Shown: positions 9,064 to 16,462 of the stretch, piece by piece | Layout: every line of letters begins with the position of its first letter | Numbering within the stretch: the stretch's first letter is position 1 | NCBI RefSeq assembly: GCF_004349195.1 | Contig: NZ_SMLG01000002.1 | Location: 1 to 64,000, forward strand | Direction of reading: 5' to 3' | Length of the DNA: 64,000 bases | From: Flavobacterium rhamnosiphilum | Lineage (GTDB): Bacteria > Bacteroidota > Bacteroidia > Flavobacteriales > Flavobacteriaceae | The notes under the pieces: generated by a model | Told to the model about the DNA's origin: nothing | What the model saw: only the letters and a program-made list of their open reading frames with translations | Databases searched by the model: none | Made by a program: the position numbers and the translations under genes

Positions 9064-10782
9064 ATGATTCTAAAAAAGTTACCCCCAATAGTTTATTTTT
9101 TATCATTGTCATTCTTTTTAATACTTTATTCCTGTGAAAAAAAGACGCTAAACAATCCCAAGAAAAAACACAATACAGCTGAAATTGATCGACTAATTGA
9201 TCTAGGTGACAAATATTTTGAAAAATCAGAATATGATAGTTCCTATTATTATTTTAATAAAGCAAAATCAGTCTGTGATGAAAAAAAAGATGTTTCTAAA
9301 ATCATCTATTCAATATCAAATTTAGCTACCATTCAACAAAACCAAGGGGATTACTCTGGTAGTGAAACTACAGCTATGGAGGCGATTCCTTTTTTAGAAA
9401 AAACTACAAATCCCAAATATAAATGGAATATTTATACCATAATGGGTATTAATTATTTATATGCATATGATTATGAAAATGCACTTTATTACTACAACAA
9501 AGCATTAAATTTAAAAACTGATGAACTTCGAAAATCAGATATAAAAAATAATATTGCTGTTGTATTCATGGAAAAGGAAGATTATAATACAGCAATAAAA
9601 ATTCTACAACCTTTATCTTTAAAAAAAGAAGTAATTAATAATCCTGAAGCATTTTCCAGAGCAATCGATAATTTAGGATATTCCTATTTTAAAGTAGGTG
9701 ATTCAAAAGCAATTAATTATTTGAATCATTCCTTAAAAATAAGAACGCAAAGAAAGGATGACTGGGGACTGATTTCAAGTTATTACAATCTTTCTAAGTT
9801 TTATCAAAAAAACAATCCAAATTTAGCCATAGATTATGCCCTAATAGCTTATGAAAAAGCAACAAAACTAAACAATATTGAAGGTCGATTGCTAAGTTTA
9901 AAATTATTAATTGAACTCAATACAGGAAATAAATCCAAAGAATATTCTATAAAACACATACATATCAATGATAGTATAAATAAAGTGAGACAAAAGGCTA
10001 AGAATCAATTTGCCAAAATAAAATACGATTCAAAAAAAGAAAAAGATGAAAATCTAAAACTAAAAGTCCAAAAAATTATTCAATTAGAACATCAAAAAAA
10101 GAGAAATCTAATATTATATTTAGTTGTGGGAACCATTACTGTAATCAGTATTTTTATAACTAATCTACTATTAGCCCGAAATAAAAGAGAAAAGATTAAA
10201 GCTGCTTATAATACCGAAATTCGGATTTCTAAAAAACTTCACGATGAATTGGCTAACGATGTCTATCAAACCATGGCTTTTGCTGAAACTCAAGATTTAT
10301 CCACAAATCATAATAAAGAAATATTGATTTCCAATCTAGACACCATTTATTCAAGGACACGAAATATATCCCGAGAAAATAATGCTATGGAAACCGGGCC
10401 ATTATTTATATCTGATTTGAAAGAAATGATGTCCGGGTTTAATACCCAGGAAGTAAATGTGATAACTAATGGAATGGATTCAATCAATTGGATGGCATTA
10501 GATAGTAACAAAAAAATCATCATTTATCGTGTTATCCAAGAATTGTTGGTCAATATGAAAAAACACAGCAAATGCAGTTTGGTTGTTCTAACTTTTAAAA
10601 AAATAGGAAACAAATTACAAATATATTATACGGACAACGGGGCCGGAGCAACATTAGAACAATTAAATTCAAAAAATGGACTCCAAAATGTGGAAAACCG
10701 TATTCAGGCCATAAAAGGAATAATTACTTTTGATACTAAATCTAATAAAGGATTTAAAGTGCAATTTATTATTCCAATATAA
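9064..10782 (+). CDS. TPR-containing sensor histidine kinase, paralogue 2
   Basis: 572 residues with the same plan as the gene at 7164: lipobox-like LYSC, TPR region, membrane segment around 352-374, KLHDELANDV (His393), and a GHKL ATPase with DNGAGA. Residues about 30-165 and the region from about 280 to the end are very similar to paralogue 1. The stretch about 165-265, the last TPRs, has diverged strongly. It is 11 bases from the response regulator gene and probably co-transcribed with it. Two sensors with one regulator suggest that different inputs converge on one output (inference). Confidence 0.87.
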   Translation: MILKKLPPIVYFLSLSFFLILYSCEKKTLNNPKKKHNTAEIDRLIDLGDKYFEKSEYDSSYYYFNKAKSVCDEKKDVSKIIYSISNLATIQQNQGDYSGSETTAMEAIPFLEKTTNPKYKWNIYTIMGINYLYAYDYENALYYYNKALNLKTDELRKSDIKNNIAVVFMEKEDYNTAIKILQPLSLKKEVINNPEAFSRAIDNLGYSYFKVGDSKAINYLNHSLKIRTQRKDDWGLISSYYNLSKFYQKNNPNLAIDYALIAYEKATKLNNIEGRLLSLKLLIELNTGNKSKEYSIKHIHINDSINKVRQKAKNQFAKIKYDSKKEKDENLKLKVQKIIQLEHQKKRNLILYLVVGTITVISIFITNLLLARNKREKIKAAYNTEIRISKKLHDELANDVYQTMAFAETQDLSTNHNKEILISNLDTIYSRTRNISRENNAMETGPLFISDLKEMMSGFNTQEVNVITNGMDSINWMALDSNKKIIIYRVIQELLVNMKKHSKCSLVVLTFKKIGNKLQIYYTDNGAGATLEQLNSKNGLQNVENRIQAIKGIITFDTKSNKGFKVQFIIPI

Positions 10783-10793
10783 TACTCGATTCT

Positions 10794-11462
10794 ATGTTCC
10801 ATAAAGTTTTAGTAGCCGAAGATTTAGACAGTATCAGTATCGCTGTTGTTCAAGCACTAGGGGAAATCTCCATCTTAGAAATTCATCATGCCAAATACTG
10901 TGATGATGCTTTTTTAAAAATAAAAAAAGCGCTTCATGATAATCAGCCTTATGACTTATTAATTAGTGATTTATCATTCAAGCCAGACCATCGAGAAAAT
11001 AAGCTCTGCTCCGGAGAAGAGCTAATTGAGGCTGTAAAAAAAGTACAACCTGACATCAAGACAATAGTATTCTCTATTGAAGATAAATCCTTTAGAATAA
11101 AATCACTTTTCAATAACTTAGGAATTAATGCCTATGTATCTAAAGGACGGGACAGTATTCCTGAGCTCCAGAAAGCAATTCAACGCATTTATAACAATGA
11201 AGAAATCAAACTATCGCCTGAATTATCTCATGCTTTAAGAGACAAATCACTTTTTGAAATTGAATCCTATGACATTGCGCTTTTGAAATCATTATCTAAA
11301 GGTTTAACTCTTGAGGATATTTCATCGGAATTTAAAGATTCAGGAATCATTCCAAATGGCAGCAGTAGTCTCGAAAAACGAATAAACAGATTAAAAATAT
11401 ATTTCAAAGCCAGCAATAATGTGCATCTTATTGCCATTACCAAAGATTTAGGCTTGGTCTAA
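10794..11462 (+). CDS. Response regulator, REC plus C-terminal HTH-like domain
   Basis: 222 residues. The N-terminal receiver has VAED (acidic pocket) and LLISDLSF with the phosphoacceptor Asp59. The C-terminal part (about 150-222) contains LLKSLSKGLTLEDISSEF and SSSLEKRINRLKIYFKA, a LuxR-like helical DNA-binding region of a variant seen in flavobacterial regulators next to TPR kinases. It is 11 bases after paralogue 2. It is the best candidate to bind the dyads at 11588, 12035, 12776 and 12961 just downstream, though the sequence does not prove this. Confidence 0.85.
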   Translation: MFHKVLVAEDLDSISIAVVQALGEISILEIHHAKYCDDAFLKIKKALHDNQPYDLLISDLSFKPDHRENKLCSGEELIEAVKKVQPDIKTIVFSIEDKSFRIKSLFNNLGINAYVSKGRDSIPELQKAIQRIYNNEEIKLSPELSHALRDKSLFEIESYDIALLKSLSKGLTLEDISSEFKDSGIIPNGSSSLEKRINRLKIYFKASNNVHLIAITKDLGLV

Positions 11463-11587
11463 TCTTGTTACTACTTCTTTCCAACAAAAAAACTGTATAA
11501 CGATAAATTGAATCCATTTAAAAAAATTAATAATTTCAAATTGTAGAAACTCATTAATTTTGCATTTTTTTTAAAATAATCACCCCT

Positions 11588-11633
11588 TTTACGGTTTCCC
11601 GTAAAGAAATGATTTCTAAAGATATTAGGTTTG
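11588..11633 (+). promoter_or_regulatory. Dyad-controlled promoter 1
   Basis: The dyad TTTACGG-TTTC-CCGTAAA (11588-11605) has perfect 7-bp arms. Exactly 20 bases later is TAGGTTTG (11626-11633), a full TAnnTTTG. Start of transcription would be near 11640, which places the ATG at 11609 upstream of the RNA and favours the ATG at 11660. The same dyad-to--7 distance occurs at 12035. Confidence 0.65.
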
Positions 11634-11659
11634 GCCAATACAACTTTAAATCATATAAA

Positions 11660-11947
11660 ATGGCTGATTTTACAAGAGAAGACTTAGCATTTGCTGGATA
11701 TTCACAAACTATTGATATAGAAAACGATCCTAAAACTATTGAAGTTCTTGATAGGATTTGTGTTAATAAAACAGAAGAATTTGAAGTAGTACATTTCTGC
11801 AATCAGTTTCTAAAAAAATACAAAGTTCCTCAAACAAAAGCAAGTTTTCAAAAAGCAGAAAGCTTTTTACAACATCCCTCTTTAGAAAACGAAATCTACC
11901 GACTACAATTATTAGACTGGATTGCAAGCAATTGGGTAAAACAATAA
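11660..11947 (+). CDS. Small protein of unknown function, first gene of the dyad cluster
   Basis: 95 residues from the ATG at 11660. An in-frame ATG at 11609 would give 112 residues, but it lies between the dyad and the -7 element and would not be transcribed from that promoter. The protein is soluble, mixed charge, predicted mostly helical, and has no signal peptide or motif I recognise; it ends DWIASNWVKQ. It sits directly after the TPR-kinase/regulator genes and has its own dyad promoter, so it is likely an output gene of that system (inference). Confidence 0.65.
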   Translation: MADFTREDLAFAGYSQTIDIENDPKTIEVLDRICVNKTEEFEVVHFCNQFLKKYKVPQTKASFQKAESFLQHPSLENEIYRLQLLDWIASNWVKQ

Positions 11948-12034
11948 TAATCTTTTATTTTAAGGTGTCTAATTCAGAATATTTTATAAGCTGAGACAGC
12001 CTATATAACATTCTTGTATTTAATTTTCTAATGG

Positions 12035-12080
12035 TTTACGGTTTCCCGTAAGACAATCACTTTTATCACCCCTAATTTTG
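12035..12080 (+). promoter_or_regulatory. Dyad-controlled promoter 2
   Basis: TTTACGGTTTCCCGTAAG (12035-12052) differs from the dyad at 11588 only in its last base. TAATTTTG (12073-12080), a full TAnnTTTG, starts exactly 38 bases after the dyad start, as in promoter 1. The dyad would be centred near -41, the position of an activator that touches RNA polymerase. Confidence 0.68.
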
Positions 12081-12102
12081 ATGCCATAAAACAATTTAAG
12101 TT

Positions 12103-12408
12103 ATGAAGAAAAACGAAACCAAATCCCTTTTGAACGTACTCGAAAAAAATAAAGAGGAACTTATCTTAGATAAATGGGATCAAAAACTCAATGATTATGA
12201 TAATTATGTCAAAGAGTATCTCATTCATTATAAAAAATCACTTAAAGGCAATACACTTTCATTATCAAGATATCCTTATTTAAAAGTTAAGTCTGAAAGC
12301 TTAAGCAAAAAACTCAATAAAGGAATAAAAAAAGAGCTATTAACAAAAAAACAACTTACAAAAGTTTTCAAAATCCGAAAGAAAATTGTGAATGCATGTT
12401 CTAACTAA
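12103..12408 (+). CDS. Small basic protein of unknown function
   Basis: 101 residues, very rich in lysine, with no cysteine-based motif, signal peptide or membrane segment. It looks helical (LLNVLEKNKEELILDKWDQK, then repeated KS/KK-rich segments). No family recognised. Its ATG is 22 bases after the -7 element of dyad promoter 2, a short leader like those of its neighbours. A probable lipoprotein gene follows 21 bases later and is likely in the same transcript. Confidence 0.6.
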   Translation: MKKNETKSLLNVLEKNKEELILDKWDQKLNDYDNYVKEYLIHYKKSLKGNTLSLSRYPYLKVKSESLSKKLNKGIKKELLTKKQLTKVFKIRKKIVNACSN

Positions 12409-12429
12409 ATATAGTCTTAAAAAGAATAA

Positions 12430-12750
12430 ATGAAAAAAATTATATTCATAGGACTATTGCTATTTATGGCTCTATTCTCCTGTCCCTCAAAACAACAGCT
12501 ACAAATTCATCTCAACAATGTTCATAATGATAATGGGTTATTAGAAGATAAAGACAACACTAAAACTTTAATTCTCAAAGAAAAGGCAGACATTGATCTT
12601 TTTACTAAATCAGGAAAAACGAATCCAATTCAAAATCGTATTGGCATTTCTATAAACCAACGACTAATAAAAAGTCCCTCCAGACACCGAAAAGGAAAAA
12701 TTATCTACATCCAAAAAAACACAAAAACTCATAATACTGAGTTTGAATAA
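12430..12750 (+). CDS. Small probable lipoprotein of unknown function
   Basis: 106 residues. It begins MKKIIFIGLLLFMALFSC, a lysine pair, hydrophobic stretch and a Cys in a lipobox-like context, so export and lipidation are likely. The rest is hydrophilic and charged with no motif I recognise; it includes SPSRHRKGKIIYIQ. It follows the basic protein gene by 21 bases without its own promoter and is probably co-expressed from the dyad promoter at 12035. Confidence 0.6.
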   Translation: MKKIIFIGLLLFMALFSCPSKQQLQIHLNNVHNDNGLLEDKDNTKTLILKEKADIDLFTKSGKTNPIQNRIGISINQRLIKSPSRHRKGKIIYIQKNTKTHNTEFE

Positions 12751-12775
12751 TACTTATTTATATTTTTTTACCCCA

Positions 12776-12821
12776 AATGAGGAAAACCGTAAACTAATGA
12801 TTTTTTATGGAGGTAGGTTTA
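12776..12821 (+). promoter_or_regulatory. Dyad-derived promoter 3
   Basis: AATGAGGAAAACCGTAAA (12776-12793) keeps the promoter-proximal half CCGTAAA and the adjacent AAA but has lost much of the distal half. TAGGTTTA (12814-12821) starts 38 bases after the site start, the same geometry as promoters 1 and 2. It precedes a 38-residue membrane protein by a short leader. Confidence 0.5.
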
Positions 12822-12843
12822 CACAAATTAAAATACGAAATCA

Positions 12844-12960
12844 ATGAAACCCTTAATTATTTTGAAATCCAATCTATTATTTTCAATACAAATTGCTATA
12901 ATGTTTTTGGGTACCATTTGTATCATTTATTTGGTATATAAAATTTGGAAAAGGAGATAA
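12844..12960 (+). CDS. 38-residue single-span membrane protein
   Basis: The ORF reads MKPLIILKSNLLFSIQIAIM, continues with FLGTICIIYLVYKIW and ends KRR. It has one transmembrane helix (about 11-33) and a positively charged C-terminus. No homologue is recognised. The case for a real gene is its position: the ATG is 30 bases after the start of the -7 element of promoter 3, as for the gene at 12103, and the stop falls just before the next dyad-like site. It could be a small regulatory or toxic membrane peptide, but this is speculation. Confidence 0.5.
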   Translation: MKPLIILKSNLLFSIQIAIMFLGTICIIYLVYKIWKRR

Positions 12961-13008
12961 AATAAAGAAAACCATAAAGTGATGTTTTTTTTTTATGGTT
13001 CAGGTTTG
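12961..13008 (+). promoter_or_regulatory. Dyad-derived promoter 4
   Basis: AATAAAGAAAACCATAAA (12961-12978) resembles site 3, and the following 30 bases also match site 3 (GTGATG, T run, ATGG, AGGTTT). CAGGTTTG (13001-13008) is one base off TAnnTTTG. The gap to the proximal half is 22 instead of 20 bases because the T run is two longer. It precedes the HsdR_N-type gene. Confidence 0.42.
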
Positions 13009-13037
13009 AAGTCAATCAATTAACTAAATAACAAACT

Positions 13038-14093
13038 ATGGAATTAACGAATCAACTCAAATCATTAGCCGATAAAATCAATCAGTTAAAAGATAAAATC
13101 GAAACCGAAGAATCTACTAAACATGCATTTGTATTGCCGTTTATCAACATGCTGGGTTACGATGCCTTCAATCCGCTGGAAGTTGTTCCAGAATTTACTG
13201 CTGATTTAGGTTTGAAAAAAGGAGAGAAAGTAGATTATGCCATTTTTCAAAATGGGGATCCCATACTCATTGTTGAATGCAAAAGTTGGAAAGAAAATCT
13301 CACAGTTCACAGTTCCCAGTTATTTCGCTATTTCCATGTTACCAAAACACGTTTTGCTCTTTTAACCAACGGAATCCAATATCAATTTTTCACCGATTTA
13401 GATGAGAAAAATAAAATGGACCAAAAACCATTTCTTGAGTTTGACATTGTCAATCTCAAAGAAAATTCCATCATTGAAATTGCTAAATTCCATAAATCAA
13501 GCTTCAATGTTGACCATATTGTAAACAATGCAAGCGCATTGAAATATACAAAAGAGATCAAAAAACAAATTAATGACGAATTAGGAAATCCTTCCAATGA
13601 ATTTGTCAAATTGTTTGCAAACAAAGTCTACACCGGAAGACTAACCGAAAAAGTCCTGGAAGAATTTAAAGAATTAGTCCAAAAAGCATTCAATCAATTT
13701 ATCAGTGAAAAAATTAATGATCGCTTAAATGCCGCTCTCAACAAAGAAACCATTAAGCAAAAAGCAGAACAAATTGAGCCTATTGAGGAAGAAAGTCGTG
13801 TAGTCACCAGTGAAGAAGAAATGGAAGGCTTCCGAATTATAATTGCGATTCTAAGACGCAAACTTCCAGTAAACCGAATCATTTGTAGGGATACTCAATC
13901 TTATTTTGGGATTCTCCTAGACGATAATAACCGAAAACCATTATGCAGACTGCATCTCAACGGAGGAAAAAAACACATTGGCCTTTTTAATGATAATAAA
14001 ACCGAAGTGAAACATGCTATTCAATCTGTTGATGACATTTATCAATTTGAAAAGGAGCTATTAGAAACGGTTGGGTTGTATGAAATGGAGTGA
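13038..14093 (+). CDS. Solitary HsdR_N-type PD-(D/E)xK protein
   Basis: 351 residues. Residues 20-150 match the type I restriction HsdR N-terminal nuclease fold: VDYAIFQNG with Asp66, then DPILIVECK with Glu80 and Lys82, the PD-(D/E)xK triad. The C-terminal part (about 255-345) has a separate conserved-looking domain with RLHLNGGKKHIGLF. There is no helicase domain and no hsdM or hsdS nearby, so it is not a complete type I system. Proteins of this type are common in Bacteroidota with unclear function. It lies at the end of the dyad-promoter cluster and would be its largest member. Confidence 0.8.
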   Translation: MELTNQLKSLADKINQLKDKIETEESTKHAFVLPFINMLGYDAFNPLEVVPEFTADLGLKKGEKVDYAIFQNGDPILIVECKSWKENLTVHSSQLFRYFHVTKTRFALLTNGIQYQFFTDLDEKNKMDQKPFLEFDIVNLKENSIIEIAKFHKSSFNVDHIVNNASALKYTKEIKKQINDELGNPSNEFVKLFANKVYTGRLTEKVLEEFKELVQKAFNQFISEKINDRLNAALNKETIKQKAEQIEPIEEESRVVTSEEEMEGFRIIIAILRRKLPVNRIICRDTQSYFGILLDDNNRKPLCRLHLNGGKKHIGLFNDNKTEVKHAIQSVDDIYQFEKELLETVGLYEME

Positions 14094-14112
14094 TTTCCTT
14101 TTAAATCAGGAA

Positions 14113-14341
14113 TCATAGTTATTTTGGCTAAAGCCAATTTATCTCTCCTCCAGCTGAAGCTGGTGGCAATTCATAGTTGAAGAATTATATTCTGAAATAA
14201 TTCAAAAACAAGAGGCAGTTTAAAATTTAAATAATTATTTAATTCTCCATTTTTATTTGATTCTAATAGTTTAAATTGCCCCATTTCCAAATGAGGGCAA
14301 TTTAAACTATTAAAACCTAAAAGGCTTTAGCCAAATTATAG
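14113..14341. repeat. MITE-like nested inverted repeat
   Basis: The outer ends are TAGTTATTTTGGCTAAAGCC (left) and GGCTTTAGCCAAATTATAG (right), inverted copies of each other. Inside are CCAGCTGAAGCTGG and a long hairpin, TAATAGTTTAAATTGCCC with GGGCAATTTAAACTATTA (14264-14312), 18 bp with a short loop. It has no ORF and fills the gap between the nuclease-fold gene and the secreted endonuclease. Confidence 0.6.
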
Positions 14342-14363
14342 TAAACAACAATCAACTAACTAA

Positions 14364-15167
14364 ATGAAACCCCTCTTTTCCCTCCTGCTCCTTCTTATTT
14401 CAACCTTTACTTTCTCCCAAACCAAACTCATTTCTTGGAACATAGAAAATCTTGGTAAATCTAAATCCGATGGAACAATAAACTATATCGCCAATACACT
14501 TCGTGACTATGACATCATTGCAATTCAAGAGGTTGTAGCGGGTTATGGCGGTGCTCAAGCAGTAGCCCGATTAGCTGATGAACTCAACCGCAAAGGAGCC
14601 AAATGGGATTATGTAATTAGCGATCCAACCAGCAGCAGCGCTTACAAAACGGAACGTTATGCCTTTATTTGGAAAACGAGTAAAGTCAAGAAAATAGGAA
14701 AAGCTTGGCTCGAAAAAAAATACCATCTAGAGATTGATAGGGAGCCGTATTTTTGTACGTTTCAATATGGAAACAAACAATTCACTATCGTTAATTTTCA
14801 TGCTATTACTAAAAATAGACAACCTGAAACTGAGATAAAGTACTTCCGGTTTTTACCCGATGAATATCCTAACTTGAATTTAATATTTGCAGGCGATTTC
14901 AATTGTCCGCAATCGCACACGGTTTTTAATCCCTTGAAAAAAATGGGGTATCAATCGATTTTGGTCAACCAGAAAACCTCTTTGAAACAAGAATGCAAAA
15001 ATGGTAAATGTCTCGCTTCTGAATTTGACAATATGTATTACAAAACTTCAAAAATCAATACTATCAATTCGGGAATTATCCCTTTTCATAAAAATTTTAA
15101 TTCCCTAAAAGAAGCCAGAATAATATCCGATCATATCCCTATTTGGTTTGAATTCTCTTTGAATTAA
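14364..15167 (+). CDS. Secreted endonuclease/exonuclease/phosphatase-family protein
   Basis: 267 residues with a signal peptide (LLLLISTFTFSQ). The DNase I-like fold is shown by its usual blocks in order: LISWNIENLG, IIAIQEV, TERYAFIWK, VNFHAITKNRQ, LIFAGDFNC and the closing SDHIPIWFEF. These contain the metal-binding Glu (QEV), the catalytic His pair and the Asn/Asp residues. It is likely an extracytoplasmic nuclease that recovers nucleotides or phosphate; a phosphodiesterase of other specificity is possible. It stands alone, and a repeat element precedes it. Confidence 0.85.
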   Translation: MKPLFSLLLLLISTFTFSQTKLISWNIENLGKSKSDGTINYIANTLRDYDIIAIQEVVAGYGGAQAVARLADELNRKGAKWDYVISDPTSSSAYKTERYAFIWKTSKVKKIGKAWLEKKYHLEIDREPYFCTFQYGNKQFTIVNFHAITKNRQPETEIKYFRFLPDEYPNLNLIFAGDFNCPQSHTVFNPLKKMGYQSILVNQKTSLKQECKNGKCLASEFDNMYYKTSKINTINSGIIPFHKNFNSLKEARIISDHIPIWFEFSLN

Positions 15168-15220
15168 TTGACATACAATAGAAATACTGACAGGTAGTAT
15201 AAACCTGTCTGATGAAGGAT

Positions 15221-15247
15221 AAAAAAAAAACCACTCAAATTGAGTGG
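15221..15247 (-). terminator. Terminator of the porin gene
   Basis: On the minus strand CCACTCAA-TT-TGAGTGG is followed by ten T. It lies 24 bases beyond the porin stop. Confidence 0.8.
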
Positions 15248-15270
15248 CACTTAGAAAGATCTAAATTTAG

Positions 15271-16455
15271 TTATAAAACCAGTATTGGCGCAATAATTCC
15301 AAAACTTAATCTTCCTGTATTTTTATCTTCCAAACCATAAGCGTTTTCAGCATAAGAAGAGTAATCGTATCTTCTGGCTATATAACCCAAATAAAATTTC
15401 AGGTTCAAATCTTTGAAAGGATAATATTCAACAGTCGGAATCAGACCATAGCTAGTATATAATTTGTTGCAAGCATTAACATCAGGATTACTATTCCAAT
15501 AAGAACTGTGAGACATAAGAGTTAAGACTAAATTTACTTTTGGTTGAACTCTATACTCTGCTCTTAGCCAATTTTCGACGTATACCACATCTTTTGATGC
15601 ATCATCACTCTTAACAAGTTTTCGAACAATACCCCTACGATCTAAATCTTCTGTACTGTACTTAAAATCATAATACAACAATAATTTATTGCTTTTAAAC
15701 TTATTCCCAAGTGCGATATAATTCATGCTTGTGTTTTTGGCCTCATTAAAGAAACCATAGCTATAAGACGTTTCAAATTTACCTCCAAAAAAGGTTCCAT
15801 GCCAATTACTTACAAATGCCAAAGCCGTTTTTGATTCTATTGTCCCATCTGGTACAATATTATCGTATTGTTCCTTCAAAACATTTGTTCTTGAATCCAA
15901 TATTTGAAACATAAATGTATTCCTGCTATCCTTTAATTTATGGGATATACCAGCACCCGTTAAATTGTGGTCAGAATTATCCAAAATATCATTATACTCC
16001 AAAATATAAATTGCATTCATATCAAATTCATACCCCCCCAAATCAGCCAATAGTTTTCCCATAGAAAATTTGGTTCTAGGAGTAAAATCAATAAATAAAG
16101 CGGCAATATCAGTTGTTCTATTAATGTTATCTTGACTGCCTATTTTAGGAGCTCTTGTGTATCTATCACGAAATCTAAAACTCACTTTTTCATGAATCTT
16201 TCCTCTTATTTCAAGTCGAAATTGGTCGACTGAAAATACAGATTTCTCATAATCCCCATTTTCAAATTTAGAATTAAAGCTAAAGCGAGTATTAAAAATA
16301 ACATCAACGTCTTTCAATAAAGATTGTTTTGACATAGGAATTATCGACTGATACAACAATGGATCCTCCCCTTGTTCTTGAGCAAGAATAATAATTGGAA
16401 TAAATAAAACAATGAAACAAAACAATCTACTTTTTATATTATTTATAGTTTTCAT
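15271..16455 (-). CDS. Outer-membrane porin, phosphate-selective porin O/P type
   Basis: 394 residues with a signal peptide (FCFIVLFIPIIILAQ). The rest is built of alternating beta strands with many aromatic residues (FRFRDRYTRAP, YYDFKYSTEDLDRR, LNLKFYLGYIARR) and ends in hydrophobic strand residues, as expected of a beta barrel. It resembles the PorO/PorP-like family of Bacteroidota. The gene is 7 bases after the C4-dicarboxylate transporter gene, so it probably lets aspartate, fumarate or succinate across the outer membrane rather than phosphate (inference from context). Confidence 0.75.
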   Translation of the reverse strand: MKTINNIKSRLFCFIVLFIPIIILAQEQGEDPLLYQSIIPMSKQSLLKDVDVIFNTRFSFNSKFENGDYEKSVFSVDQFRLEIRGKIHEKVSFRFRDRYTRAPKIGSQDNINRTTDIAALFIDFTPRTKFSMGKLLADLGGYEFDMNAIYILEYNDILDNSDHNLTGAGISHKLKDSRNTFMFQILDSRTNVLKEQYDNIVPDGTIESKTALAFVSNWHGTFFGGKFETSYSYGFFNEAKNTSMNYIALGNKFKSNKLLLYYDFKYSTEDLDRRGIVRKLVKSDDASKDVVYVENWLRAEYRVQPKVNLVLTLMSHSSYWNSNPDVNACNKLYTSYGLIPTVEYYPFKDLNLKFYLGYIARRYDYSSYAENAYGLEDKNTGRLSFGIIAPILVL

Positions 16456-16462
16456 AATCTTT

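Noticed and set aside
13038..14093. A type I restriction-modification system
   Set aside because: Only the HsdR N-terminal-type domain is present. There is no helicase, hsdM or hsdS gene in the flanking sequence.
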